The position numbers and the translations under genes were made by a program. From Pseudolysinimonas yzui (GTDB taxonomy: Bacteria; Actinomycetota; Actinomycetes; Actinomycetales; Microbacteriaceae), in assembly GCF_014653215.1 (NCBI RefSeq), contig NZ_BNAI01000001.1, positions 62,001-126,000 of the forward strand: a DNA stretch of 64,000 nt. Direction: 5' to 3'. A model generated the notes under the pieces. That model was not told the origin of the DNA and did not search any database. It saw only the letters and a program-made list of their open reading frames with translations. Positions within the stretch are counted from its first letter, which is position 1. The number at the start of each line of letters is the position of its first letter. This document shows positions 7,927-16,335 of the stretch, one piece after another.

Positions 7927-9501
7927 CTAGTTTCCAGCGACTTTGAGGGCTGCCGCGAAGTCTCTCGCGCGGGTCAGACCCGCCTCGAGTGGGGCGACGA
8001 CCTTGGCGGCGACGACCTGCTCGATCTCGGCCATCAGCCGTTTCCTCGCGCGGCGGCGGCGGGATGCCGCGGTGACAGCGCCGAGCGCCGCGCCGAGAAG
8101 ACCGAGCAGCATACCGGCGAGCACCGCCGCGACGATGAGCAGGGTCGGCACCGCCCATCCTTCGACGACCGGGATCTCGGGTGCGGGCATCCCGATGCGC
8201 GGCAGCAGTGCGGCGGCGAGCAGCCAGCCGGCGCCGACGAGGCCGGCCACCACGACGAGCCACTGCAGGATCGCGAAGATCACCCACCACCACGACCCGC
8301 CGGCGGGCAGTCGGGTGCGGGCGATCGCGAGGTCGAGGGCGTCCGGCAGTGTCGCGAGGGCGGTTTCGGCGTCGGCGCGCAGGGCGCTGCGCCAGGTCTC
8401 GGTGAGTCCGTCGGCGGCGGTGTCGGTGAACTCGCGCACCGCGATCGACACCCGCGCCTTCGCGGCGGCGTTCGGTGGCGGCAGGCTCGTGCGGTGCACG
8501 GCGGGGTCCTTGCCGGCACGGGCGGGGCCGAGCCCGAGGCGGGTGAGCGGGTCGGCGCGCAGCCGCGCGATCCACGAGACGACCGGCCAGCCCGTGGCCT
8601 GCGCGGAACGCTTGCGGTACGACCCGGCGACGGCGCGCGCGACGACATCCGCTCCCGCGGCGACGCCGACCTCTTCGACGAGGTGGGCTTTCGCGCGGGG
8701 GTCGAGGCGCCGCGCCTGCCCGGGCGATTCGAGCCGGTCGGCAAGGGCGGCGACGTCGGCGGCGAGCCGGGCATCCCGGGCGCTGCGGGCGGCGGCGAGG
8801 TCGCCGATCGCCTTCCGCAGCGCGAGCATGCCGTGCCCGGTGCGGGCGCTCACGGGCAGCACCGTCGCCTTCGGGATGCCGTCGCGGTCGACGATCTGCT
8901 TCAGCGATGCGACGACCTTCGGCACGTCGGCGGGGGCGAGCAGGTCGGTCTGGTTGAGCACGATGAGAGTGACGTCGGAATGCCGGGCATGCGGGGTGAT
9001 GAACTGCGCGTGCACCACGTCGTCGGCGTACTTCTGCGGGTCGACGACCCACACCAGGGCGTCGACCTGAGCCGCGAGCCGCTCGGCGATTGCCCGGTTA
9101 CCCGCCTCGATCGAGTCGAAGTCGGGAAGGTCGAGCAGCACCAGCTGCCGCGCCCGCGGGTCGATCGGCTCGTCGCGCACCACGCGCTCCCGCACCTCGA
9201 GCCAGTCGAGCAGGTCGACCGCACCCTCCGGATCCCAGGTCACCGCGAGCGCCGCCGACGTGGTGGGCCGTCGCACATGCGTGCGGGCGACCTCGGCGCC
9301 GACGAGCGCGTTGACGAGACTCGACTTGCCCGACCCGGTGGCTCCGAACAGCCCGACGACGGTCGACCCGGGCGAGAGCTCGCGACGCCGGCCCGCCCGC
9401 TCCAGCAGCGCATCCGCCTCGGCCGCCAGCGGGGCCGGGATGCGCTCACCCCCGGCGGCGCGCAGCGTGCGCAGAGCGGCCAGGCGGTCGTCGAGGGTCA
9501 C
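7927..9501 (-). CDS. Membrane-associated GTPase (second of a pair)
   Basis: This 524-residue P-loop GTPase has G1 GATGSGKS at 53-60, a G3 region DLPDFDS near 124 and G4 NQTD near 196. Two hydrophobic helices follow at about 395-425 and 435-470, then a basic tail, so it is probably an inner-membrane GTPase. It starts with GTG inside the stop of the previous GTPase (GTGA overlap), so the two are translationally coupled and may form a heteromer. Paired dynamin-like GTPases such as mycobacterial IniA/IniC offer a model, but homology to them was not tested. Confidence 0.8.
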   Translation of the reverse strand: MTLDDRLAALRTLRAAGGERIPAPLAAEADALLERAGRRRELSPGSTVVGLFGATGSGKSSLVNALVGAEVARTHVRRPTTSAALAVTWDPEGAVDLLDWLEVRERVVRDEPIDPRARQLVLLDLPDFDSIEAGNRAIAERLAAQVDALVWVVDPQKYADDVVHAQFITPHARHSDVTLIVLNQTDLLAPADVPKVVASLKQIVDRDGIPKATVLPVSARTGHGMLALRKAIGDLAAARSARDARLAADVAALADRLESPGQARRLDPRAKAHLVEEVGVAAGADVVARAVAGSYRKRSAQATGWPVVSWIARLRADPLTRLGLGPARAGKDPAVHRTSLPPPNAAAKARVSIAVREFTDTAADGLTETWRSALRADAETALATLPDALDLAIARTRLPAGGSWWWVIFAILQWLVVVAGLVGAGWLLAAALLPRIGMPAPEIPVVEGWAVPTLLIVAAVLAGMLLGLLGAALGAVTAASRRRRARKRLMAEIEQVVAAKVVAPLEAGLTRARDFAAALKVAGN

Positions 9502-11258
9502 GAGGGCGATCCCGCGGCGGCCCGCACGTCGTCGAGCAGCGCCCGCGACTCCCGCCGCAACGCGTCCGGCGCGGAACCGAAGCGCAGCGTCTCGAGCGCG
9601 GTGGTCATGCGGGCTCGCTCGGTGTCGAACAGCTTCTGCAGGCGCTCCTGAAGGTCGCGGCGAGCCTCCGCGGCGAGGCGGCGCACGGCATCCTCACCGA
9701 ACACCGTCTCGAGCAGCTTCTGGCCGAGCACGGCCGACCCGCCCGCGATGAGCAGTTCGCCGCCGGTGAGCCCGCCGGTCGAGGCGAAGACGACGATCAT
9801 CAGGGCGACGGTCATGACGTTGAGGCCGGCGGAGAGCACGCGGGCCTTGATGCGCTTGTTGCCGGCGTTGTCGCGCACGAGTTGCAGCAGCGCGCCCTGC
9901 CACTCCCGGATCATCGCCGCCGCGTCGTCGGTGAAGTTCGTGCTCTCGCCGGCGAGTTCGGGATGCCGTTCGGCGACCGCGCGCCCGGCGACGGTGCGTT
10001 GCAGCCCCGCCCAGGTCGCCGCTGCGGCGCGCCCGCCTTCGTCGACGATGACGGCGTGCAGCCCGCTCTCGATCTGCGTCTCGACGTCGACCACGGGACT
10101 CGGCTTGCCCATGACCCACGCCGTGACGCTGTCGCGGGTGCGCGAGAACCACGACTCGACCTTGCGGAAGAAGTCGGTGGTACCCACGAAGTCTTGCCAC
10201 CGCGCGAGCACCTCGCCGCGCAGCAGTGCGCCGTCGCGGGTGGCCTCGTCGACGGCGTCCACGGCCTTCTGGTACTCGGTGGCCGCCATCGCCTCGACGC
10301 CGACGATCCAGTCGAGCTGCGCCTGCCGGGCCTCGGCGATGTCTGATACCCGCCGGTCGAGATCCTCGATCGCCCCGCCGAGCGTGCGCGCGGCGATGCG
10401 GGTGCGCTCGGCCCGGTCGCCCGCGATGTCGGTGAGCCACTTCTTCGTCGCGGCGACGGCTTCGGCGGGCAACATGCCGAGGTCGTCGAGCGGCTGCTCC
10501 TCGATCACGAAGACGGGCGCGTCGGCGAGGTGACGTTTCGCGAGCATCGCGGTGAGATCGGGCAGCACGTCATCGACCGCGCCCGGCGGCACCCGGTTGA
10601 GGATGACCGCGACGGTGATCGATCGAGCGGCGGCACCGTCGAGCAGCTTCCACGGCACCGCGTCGGCGTAGCGGTTGGCGGTCGTGACGAACACCCACAG
10701 GTCGGCGGCGGCGAGCAGCTGGGCGGCGAGCGCGCGGTTGTCTTCGGCCACCGAGTCGATGTCGGGCGCGTCGATGATCGCGAGCGACGTCGGCACCGCG
10801 TCGTGGGCGAGCAGCATGAGTTCGTGGATGCGCGACGCCGCCGGTGAGTCGCCCGCGGCGGATGCCGGGGTGCCGGGGCTGCTGAGCGTGCCGCGCACCC
10901 GCGCGAGCCCGGGAAGGATGCGGTCGGACGTGAACCACCCGGCATCCGCCGGTGCGTGCACGAGGATCGGCTGCCGCGTCGTCGGGCGGATCACCCCGAC
11001 CCGGGTCAGGGGAGTGCCCACGAGGGCGTTCACGATCGTCGACTTACCCGACCCCGTCGATCCGCCGACGACCGCGAGCAGCGGAGCGTCGAGGTCGGCG
11101 AGGCGCGGCCGGATGTAGTCGTCGATCTGCCGCACGGCAGCTGCAGCCGCTTCGCGGTGTTCGGCCGCCCCGTCGAGGGGGATGTCGAGGCCCGGGTCGG
11201 CGAGAGACGCGCGGAGCCGTTCCAGTGACACGATCGCGGGCGCTCGGGTGTCGGTCAC
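9498..11258 (-). CDS. Membrane-associated GTPase (first of a pair)
   Basis: This 586-residue P-loop GTPase has G1 GSTGSGKS at 66-73, a DAPDIDS G3 segment, a G4-like segment (ILNR where N/TKxD is expected), a long helical middle and one or two hydrophobic stretches near 505-545. The frame is open to 11387, but GTG at 11258 (VTDTRAPAIVSL) is chosen because residues upstream are low-complexity and overlap the divergent cpaF promoter region. It is coupled to the next GTPase by a 4-base overlap. The role is unknown; membrane remodelling or envelope stress is inferred only from architecture. Confidence 0.8.
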   Translation of the reverse strand: MTDTRAPAIVSLERLRASLADPGLDIPLDGAAEHREAAAAAVRQIDDYIRPRLADLDAPLLAVVGGSTGSGKSTIVNALVGTPLTRVGVIRPTTRQPILVHAPADAGWFTSDRILPGLARVRGTLSSPGTPASAAGDSPAASRIHELMLLAHDAVPTSLAIIDAPDIDSVAEDNRALAAQLLAAADLWVFVTTANRYADAVPWKLLDGAAARSITVAVILNRVPPGAVDDVLPDLTAMLAKRHLADAPVFVIEEQPLDDLGMLPAEAVAATKKWLTDIAGDRAERTRIAARTLGGAIEDLDRRVSDIAEARQAQLDWIVGVEAMAATEYQKAVDAVDEATRDGALLRGEVLARWQDFVGTTDFFRKVESWFSRTRDSVTAWVMGKPSPVVDVETQIESGLHAVIVDEGGRAAAATWAGLQRTVAGRAVAERHPELAGESTNFTDDAAAMIREWQGALLQLVRDNAGNKRIKARVLSAGLNVMTVALMIVVFASTGGLTGGELLIAGGSAVLGQKLLETVFGEDAVRRLAAEARRDLQERLQKLFDTERARMTTALETLRFGSAPDALRRESRALLDDVRAAAGSPS

Positions 11259-11349
11259 TGTGACAGCTTGCCGGTCGGGTGGGGTGATTGCGATCCCTTG
11301 CCAACCGCGCCTCTGTGGAGAACGCCCGCCGACGACGGCGCGGGGTTCG

Positions 11350-11355
11350 CACAAT
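11350..11355 (+). promoter_or_regulatory. Candidate -10 box of cpaF
   Basis: CACAAT ends 6 bases before the GTG at 11362, the same motif and spacing as at the first tetR gene. No ribosome binding site is visible. Confidence 0.4.
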
Positions 11356-11361
11356 GGCGGG

Positions 11362-12591
11362 GTGAGCGCAGCCGTCGACCTCATCACGAACCGGGTGCGC
11401 GAACGTGTGCGCCGGGAGGGCGTCGACCTCGCCGCGGACTCCGACCTCGCCCATCGCTTCGTGCGCGAAGAACTGCGCAGCTACTCCGAGCGCGCCCTCG
11501 GCGGTACCGCCCCCCTCATCGCCGACGAGCAGGCCGCAGCGCGCACGATCATCGCCGCCGTCACCGGACTCGGGCCGCTGCAACCGTTCCTCGATGACCC
11601 GACGGTGGAGGAGGTGTGGATCAACGCGCCTGACCGCATCTTCATCGCCCGCAACGGCGTCTCGGAGCGCATCCAGCTCGACCTCACGGAAGCCGACGTG
11701 CGCGATCTGGTCGAGCGGATGCTGCGCAGCACCGGCCGCCGGGTCGACCTGTCGAGCCCGTTTGTCGACGCGAGCCTCCCCGACGGGTCGCGGTTGCACG
11801 TCGCGATTCCCGACATCACGCGGGCGCACTGGGCCGTCAACATCCGCAAGTTCCGTTCCGGCATGCGCGACCTGCGCGAGCTGGTGCGCCTCGGGTCGCT
11901 CAGCGCGCAGGCCGCCGAGTTCCTGCATGCGAGCGTGTGGGCGGGGCTCAACATCCTCGTCTCGGGTGCCACCCAGAGCGGCAAGACGACGATGCTCGGC
12001 GCGCTGCTCGCGTCGGCGCCTCCCGAGGAACGCATCGTCACCGTCGAGGAGACCTTCGAGCTCGCCCTCGCCGCGCCCGACTGGGTCGCGCTGCAGTGCC
12101 GGCAGGCGTCGCTCGAGGGCACCGGCGAGGTCAACCTCCGGCGGTTGGTGAAAGAGGCATTGCGGATGCGCCCCGACCGCCTCGTGGTCGGCGAGGTGCG
12201 CGAAGCCGAGTCGCTCGACCTGTTGATCGCGCTCAACTCGGGGCTGCCGGGGATGTGCTCACTGCACGCCAACTCGGCCGACGACGCGCTGCGGAAGCTG
12301 GCGACCCTCCCGCTGCTCGCGGGCCGCAACATCGACGCCTCGTTTGTGCTTCCGACGGTCGCGTCGAGCATCGACCTCGTCGTCCACGCCGAACTCGACC
12401 GCACCGGCCACCGGCACGTCGTCGAGATCGTCGCGCCGACCGGGCGCGTGGCCGATGGCATCGTCGAGTCGACATGGCTCTTCACACGCACCGCGAAAGG
12501 CCTCGTCGCGACGGGAGCCTTGCCAGTGCAACGCGAGAAGCTCACGCGCGCGGGGGTCGACCCGGCCGACTACCTGCGGACGACGAAATGA
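11362..12591 (+). CDS. cpaF: CpaF/TadA-type pilus assembly ATPase
   Basis: This 409-residue secretion ATPase of the VirB11/TadA family powers Tad (Flp) pilus assembly at the inner membrane. It has an N-terminal ring domain (about 50-180), Walker A GATQSGKTT at 202-210, an Asp/His-box region and the Walker B-like segment DRLVVGEVREAE. The GTG at 11362 is chosen because upstream in-frame codons lie in the divergent promoter gap. It is followed by tadB and tadC with 4-base overlaps. The pilin and TadE genes are not here but about 32 kb downstream. Confidence 0.92.
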   Translation: MSAAVDLITNRVRERVRREGVDLAADSDLAHRFVREELRSYSERALGGTAPLIADEQAAARTIIAAVTGLGPLQPFLDDPTVEEVWINAPDRIFIARNGVSERIQLDLTEADVRDLVERMLRSTGRRVDLSSPFVDASLPDGSRLHVAIPDITRAHWAVNIRKFRSGMRDLRELVRLGSLSAQAAEFLHASVWAGLNILVSGATQSGKTTMLGALLASAPPEERIVTVEETFELALAAPDWVALQCRQASLEGTGEVNLRRLVKEALRMRPDRLVVGEVREAESLDLLIALNSGLPGMCSLHANSADDALRKLATLPLLAGRNIDASFVLPTVASSIDLVVHAELDRTGHRHVVEIVAPTGRVADGIVESTWLFTRTAKGLVATGALPVQREKLTRAGVDPADYLRTTK

Positions 12592-13448
12592 CATTCGCGG
12601 CAGGGCTGCTGCTCGGGGTCGGGTTGCTGCTCATCGCGTCGCCGTTCCTCTGGCCGGCCACGGCATCCGCCCGCCCGCGCCGCGCCCTGCTCGACGGATG
12701 GCGCACGCGCCTCGCGCAGGCCGGCCTCGGGACGGTGGCGGTCGGGGTTCCGATCGCGGTGAGCGTGTTGTCGGGACTCGTCGCCGCTGCCATCGTGCTC
12801 GCTATCGCGCCGGTTCCGGCCCTCGCGCTCGGCGCCGCTGGGCTCGGAGCGGCGGTACCTCTCGCGGTGCTGTCGGCGCGAGCCCGGGCGCTGCGCAAGA
12901 CGCTGCGCCTCGCCTGGCCCGACCTCGTCGATCACCTGGTGTCCGGCATCCGGGCGGGGCTGCCGCTCGCCGAAGCGGTCGGCGCGCTCGCCGAGGTCGG
13001 GCCGGCCGAGACCTGCGTCGCGTTCCGCACCTTCGAGCGCCGCGCTCTCGGCTCGGGCAACCTGGCCTCGGCGCTCGACGGACTCAAGTCCGACCTCGCC
13101 GACCCGATCGCCGACCGCATCGTCGAGACGCTCAAGATGGCGCGGGAGGTCGGCGGTTCCGAACTGCCGTCGGTGTTGCGAGCGCTCGCGACGTCGCTTC
13201 GGGCGGATGCCGCGGTGCGTTCGGAAGTGGAAGCACGGCAGTCGTGGGTGCGGGGCGCCGCCCGCCTCGGTGTCGTCGCGCCGTGGGTCGTGCTGTTATT
13301 GCTCGCTTCGCGGCCCGAGGCTGCGGCGTCGTACAACAGCCCGGCGGGGTTGGTGCTGCTCGGGGTCGGGCTGGTCGTCACGGTCGTCGCCTACCGGGTG
13401 ATGATCGCGCTCGGCCGGCTACCCGACGAGCGGCGGTGGTTCGCGTGA
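12588..13448 (+). CDS. tadB: TadB-like type II/IV secretion F-domain membrane protein
   Basis: This 286-residue inner-membrane platform protein of the Tad pilus has two N-terminal hydrophobic helices (3-25, 44-88), a cytoplasmic T2SSF-type helical domain (about 105-235, with LVSGIRAGLPLAEAV) and C-terminal helices. The ATG lies inside the cpaF stop (ATGA), so the genes are coupled. Assignment as TadB rather than TadC rests on order after cpaF. Confidence 0.85.
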   Translation: MTFAAGLLLGVGLLLIASPFLWPATASARPRRALLDGWRTRLAQAGLGTVAVGVPIAVSVLSGLVAAAIVLAIAPVPALALGAAGLGAAVPLAVLSARARALRKTLRLAWPDLVDHLVSGIRAGLPLAEAVGALAEVGPAETCVAFRTFERRALGSGNLASALDGLKSDLADPIADRIVETLKMAREVGGSELPSVLRALATSLRADAAVRSEVEARQSWVRGAARLGVVAPWVVLLLLASRPEAAASYNSPAGLVLLGVGLVVTVVAYRVMIALGRLPDERRWFA

Positions 13449-14383
13449 CACCGCTCATCGCGGTCGCGGTTCCCGTCGGCGTGACGCTCGGGCTCGGGCT
13501 GTGGACGCTGCTCGGCCTCGTCCCGCGGGTCGGTGCGACGCGGCTCGCTACCCGGGTCGCCCCGTACATCGCGGATGTCTCACCGGAAGCCCGCGAGTTC
13601 CTCGACCGGCGACCTGCCGAGCCGCTGCCTTTCGTCGGTGGGCTGCTCGCCCCAGCCGGCCGCCGCATCCGCTCGGCTCTTGTCGCGGTGTTCGGAGGTG
13701 ACGACTCGGTCGAGCGGCGGTTGCGGCAGGCCGGCTGGTCGCTCACGGTCGAGGCGTTGCGGGGGCGGCAGTTGCTCGGGGGAGTGGCGGGAGCGGGCAT
13801 CGGCATCCTGTTCGCGGTCGCTCTTGCCCGGTCCTCTGCGGTGTCGCCGCTGCTGCTCGGCGTGGTGGTCGCGGTGTGCGCGGCGATCGGGGTGCTGGCG
13901 CCCGACCAGTTGCTCTCGCGGGCGGCGCGGGCTCGCCGTGACCGGATCGCCGCGGAGCTGCCGACCGTGCTCGAGTTCTTGACGCTCTCGCTTTCGGCCG
14001 GTGAAGCGGTGCTCGACGCCCTGCGCCGCGTCGCTCGCGCAGGCAACGGCGACCTCGCCCGCGAGATCGCGATTGTCGTCGCGCAGGTCAACGCGGGGGT
14101 GCCGCTGGCGGTGGCGCTCGAACGGTGTGCCGACGAGATCCAGTTGCCGGCCCTGTCGCGCACCGTCGATCAACTCGTCGGGGCGTTGGATCGCGGTACC
14201 CCGCTCGTCGACGTGTTGCGGGCTCAGGCGCAGGACTCGCGGGATGACGCGAAGCGGTCACTGCTCGAGGCGGCGGGGAAGAAGGAGATCGCGATGCTCG
14301 TTCCGCTCGTGTTCCTCATCCTGCCGGTCACGGTGGCGTTTGCGATCTTCCCGGGCGTGATGGTCTTGCAGCTCGGCTTTTAG
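13445..14383 (+). CDS. tadC: TadC-like type II/IV secretion F-domain membrane protein
   Basis: This 312-residue second platform protein has an N-terminal helix, a pair of helices at about 105-150, the F-domain with TLSLSAGEAVLDALRRV and a final hydrophobic segment (VPLVFLILPVTVAFAIF) typical of TadC. GTG start inside the tadB stop (GTGA). In most actinobacterial Tad loci a small pilin gene follows directly; here a toxin-antitoxin pair follows instead. Confidence 0.85.
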   Translation: MTPLIAVAVPVGVTLGLGLWTLLGLVPRVGATRLATRVAPYIADVSPEAREFLDRRPAEPLPFVGGLLAPAGRRIRSALVAVFGGDDSVERRLRQAGWSLTVEALRGRQLLGGVAGAGIGILFAVALARSSAVSPLLLGVVVAVCAAIGVLAPDQLLSRAARARRDRIAAELPTVLEFLTLSLSAGEAVLDALRRVARAGNGDLAREIAIVVAQVNAGVPLAVALERCADEIQLPALSRTVDQLVGALDRGTPLVDVLRAQAQDSRDDAKRSLLEAAGKKEIAMLVPLVFLILPVTVAFAIFPGVMVLQLGF

Positions 14384-14408
14384 GTCGCGCCTGTCTCTCG
14401 GCGAGAAA

Positions 14409-14430
14409 TCTGGCCGAAAGATAGGCCAGA
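14409..14430. promoter_or_regulatory. Inverted repeat, candidate antitoxin operator
   Basis: TCTGGCC (14409-14415) and GGCCAGA (14424-14430) are perfect inverted arms separated by 8 bases. The right arm overlaps CAGAAT, a -10-like hexamer 6 bases before the antitoxin ATG. This is the expected place for Phd/YefM autorepression. Confidence 0.6.
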
Positions 14431-14438
14431 ATGAGGGG

Positions 14439-14708
14439 ATGAACACCGTGTCGGTCAGCGAAGCGAAAGACAACCTCTCCGCGCTCGTGGAGAGCGTCGA
14501 GTCGACTCACGATGCCGTCGTGATCACCCGCCACGGCAAGCCGGCGGCGGTGCTCATCTCACCCGACGACCTCGACGCGCTGCAAGAGACCCTGGCGTGG
14601 CTGTCGGATCCGCATCACGCGGCAGAGATGGCCGAAGCCGAGGATGACATCGTGAAGGGTCGCATGCGTTCCCTCGAAGAGGTGCGCGCCCAGCTGGCGA
14701 AGCGGTGA
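14439..14708 (+). CDS. Phd/YefM-family antitoxin
   Basis: This 89-residue protein has the YefM N-terminal DNA-binding fold (VSVSEAKDNLSALVESV, then ITRHGKPAAVLISPDDLDALQETL) and a variable acidic C-terminal tail that would wrap the toxin. It overlaps the toxin gene by 4 bases. An inverted repeat sits on its promoter. It neutralises the RelE-type toxin and represses the operon, by family analogy. Confidence 0.88.
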   Translation: MNTVSVSEAKDNLSALVESVESTHDAVVITRHGKPAAVLISPDDLDALQETLAWLSDPHHAAEMAEAEDDIVKGRMRSLEEVRAQLAKR

Positions 14709-14983
14709 CCAGCCCGCCCTGCCGCGTCGAACTCTCGGGGCCCGCAGTCCGCTCGCTGGAACGCTTGCCGCCCAAACTCGTCGACGCCGTCATCCGCTAC
14801 CTCGAGGGTCCGCTGGCCGACAACCCGCTGCGTGCGACGAAAGCCCTCGGGGCGGAACTCGAGGGGCTCCGGGCTGGGTATGTCGGGATCGCGTATCGCG
14901 TTCTTGTGCGCATCGACGAGGACGCGCGTCTGGTGCACGTGCTGCGAATCGCCCACCGCGCCGATGTCTACGGCCCGCGCTGA
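14705..14983 (+). CDS. RelE/ParE-superfamily toxin
   Basis: This 92-residue basic protein has the RelE fold: an N-terminal strand, a helical pair (AVRSLERLPPKLVDAVIRYLEG) and the core GLRAGYVGIAYRVLVRIDEDARLVHVLRIAHRADVY. RelE toxins cleave mRNA in the ribosomal A site; the Arg residues and Tyr near the C-terminus fit. GTG start within the antitoxin stop (GTGA), so toxin is made only after antitoxin. The pair occupies the spot right after tadC. Confidence 0.86.
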   Translation: MTSPPCRVELSGPAVRSLERLPPKLVDAVIRYLEGPLADNPLRATKALGAELEGLRAGYVGIAYRVLVRIDEDARLVHVLRIAHRADVYGPR

Positions 14984-15039
14984 TCGTCGCTGCGGCGACA
15001 CCCCTGGAGTCGTGGCGCCATCACGGGCAGGATCGTGGG

Positions 15040-15378
15040 GTGACTAAATACCTCATCTCCTTCCCCAGCGACACCATGGTGCTCACCGACGAGGAGTTCC
15101 CGATCGTCGTCGCCGACTCGCACGCCGTGATCGAGGAGGCGAAGGCGGCTGGCGTCTACGTGTTCGGTGGCGGGGTCAACGAAGAGGTCGCGCCGGTGCT
15201 CGTCACCGCCGACGGTTCCGTGAGCAGCGAGATCAATCCCGGGTCCGACATCCGGGGCGGGTTCACGGTGCTCGAACTGCCCACACGCGACGACGCGGTC
15301 GAGTGGGCACGCAAGATCGCGGCGGCCTGCCGCACCCCGCAGGAGCTGCGCGAGTTCATGTACGACCCGGCGAGCTAG
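15040..15378 (+). CDS. YCII-related domain protein
   Basis: This 112-residue small cytoplasmic protein has the YCII/DGPF fold: a beta strand at the start (KYLISFPSD), a helix, a glycine-rich turn, and the ending GGFTVLELPTRDDAVEWARKIA. Family members are dimeric with a conserved His-Asp pair and mostly unknown function; some sit next to extracytoplasmic sigma factors, but none is here. The GTG start is preceded by CAGGAT at 6 bases. Confidence 0.75.
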   Translation: MTKYLISFPSDTMVLTDEEFPIVVADSHAVIEEAKAAGVYVFGGGVNEEVAPVLVTADGSVSSEINPGSDIRGGFTVLELPTRDDAVEWARKIAAACRTPQELREFMYDPAS

Positions 15379-15401
15379 CCGGGCGGCACAAGGAGAGGGC
15401 C

Positions 15402-16322
15402 ATGGTGGCCGTCACCGTCGATGAGCCGAAGATCGCCCGCGCGGGCCTCGTCGTGGCGTGGGTGGTGGTCATCCTCGCCTCGCTGCTGCCGCGGGTCATC
15501 CTGCAGGAGGTGTTCCGCGTCGAGGTGTCGGCGACGGCGGCCGCGCTCATCTCCGGCGGGGTGCTGGCGGTCGCCCTGCTGCTCGCGGTCTTCTGGCGCG
15601 CGCTGCGTGCGCTGCTGCCGTTCCTCATCCTCTTCGTCGTGCTCGTCGGCGCCGAGTGGCTCGTCTTCTCGGTGGTCGACCAGCATCCCGCCTACCGCGC
15701 GTGGCTGAGCGACCCGTCGTTCGCCGTCTACATGCCGGCCGAGCAGTCGCTGCGCCTCATGGTGACCTTCCTGGTGGTGGTCGCGCTCATGGTGCTGCGG
15801 CGGCATCCGAGACGGTTCTTCCTGAGTGTCGGCACCCTGTCGGCGCCGATGCGGCGCATCCGCTGGCTCGGGGCGAAGGAGGGCACCCGATGGAGTCGCT
15901 TCGGGCCGATCGCGACCGTCGCCCTGTGCGGGGGCACCCTCGCGTTCCTGCTCATCGCGGGGGCGCCGCCCGCCGACCTCGTCGTGCAGGCGGCTCCGTT
16001 GCTGCCCGTCGTGCTCGCCGCCGCGGCGCTCAACGCGTTCAACGAGGAGGTCACCTACAAGGCGTCGTTCCTGTCGGTGCTCGAAGGCCCGGTCGGCCGG
16101 AGCCACGCGCTGCTCATGGTGGCCGCCTACTTCGGGCTCGGCCACTACTACGGCGTGCCCTACGGGGTGGTCGGCGTCGCGATGGCGTTCTTCCTCGGCT
16201 GGCTGCTCGCCCGGTCGATGCTCGAGACCCGCGGCCTGTTCTGGGCGTGGTTCATCCACTTCTGGCAGGACGTGCTGATCTTCTCGTTCCTCGCCATCGG
16301 CTCCATCCGGCCGGGAGGCTGA
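15402..16322 (+). CDS. CPBP-family intramembrane protein (putative protease, Abi-like)
   Basis: This 306-residue protein has about eight hydrophobic helices. The CPBP motifs are in the C-terminal half: N-E-E-V-T-Y-K where the family has EExxxR, then F-G-L-G-H-Y and a final H-F-W-Q-D. Such proteins are CAAX-protease homologues; in bacteria their substrates are mostly unknown. The frame is open upstream, but ATG at 15402 has AGGAGAGG before it. The Lys in place of the usual Arg is noted. Confidence 0.82.
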   Translation: MVAVTVDEPKIARAGLVVAWVVVILASLLPRVILQEVFRVEVSATAAALISGGVLAVALLLAVFWRALRALLPFLILFVVLVGAEWLVFSVVDQHPAYRAWLSDPSFAVYMPAEQSLRLMVTFLVVVALMVLRRHPRRFFLSVGTLSAPMRRIRWLGAKEGTRWSRFGPIATVALCGGTLAFLLIAGAPPADLVVQAAPLLPVVLAAAALNAFNEEVTYKASFLSVLEGPVGRSHALLMVAAYFGLGHYYGVPYGVVGVAMAFFLGWLLARSMLETRGLFWAWFIHFWQDVLIFSFLAIGSIRPGG

Positions 16323-16335
16323 CGCGCCCGAGGCC

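Noticed and set aside
7555-9651. 698-codon plus frame over the GTPase genes
   Set aside because: Antisense shadow: composition is Gly/Arg/Asp-rich without motifs, while the minus strand encodes a complete G-domain.
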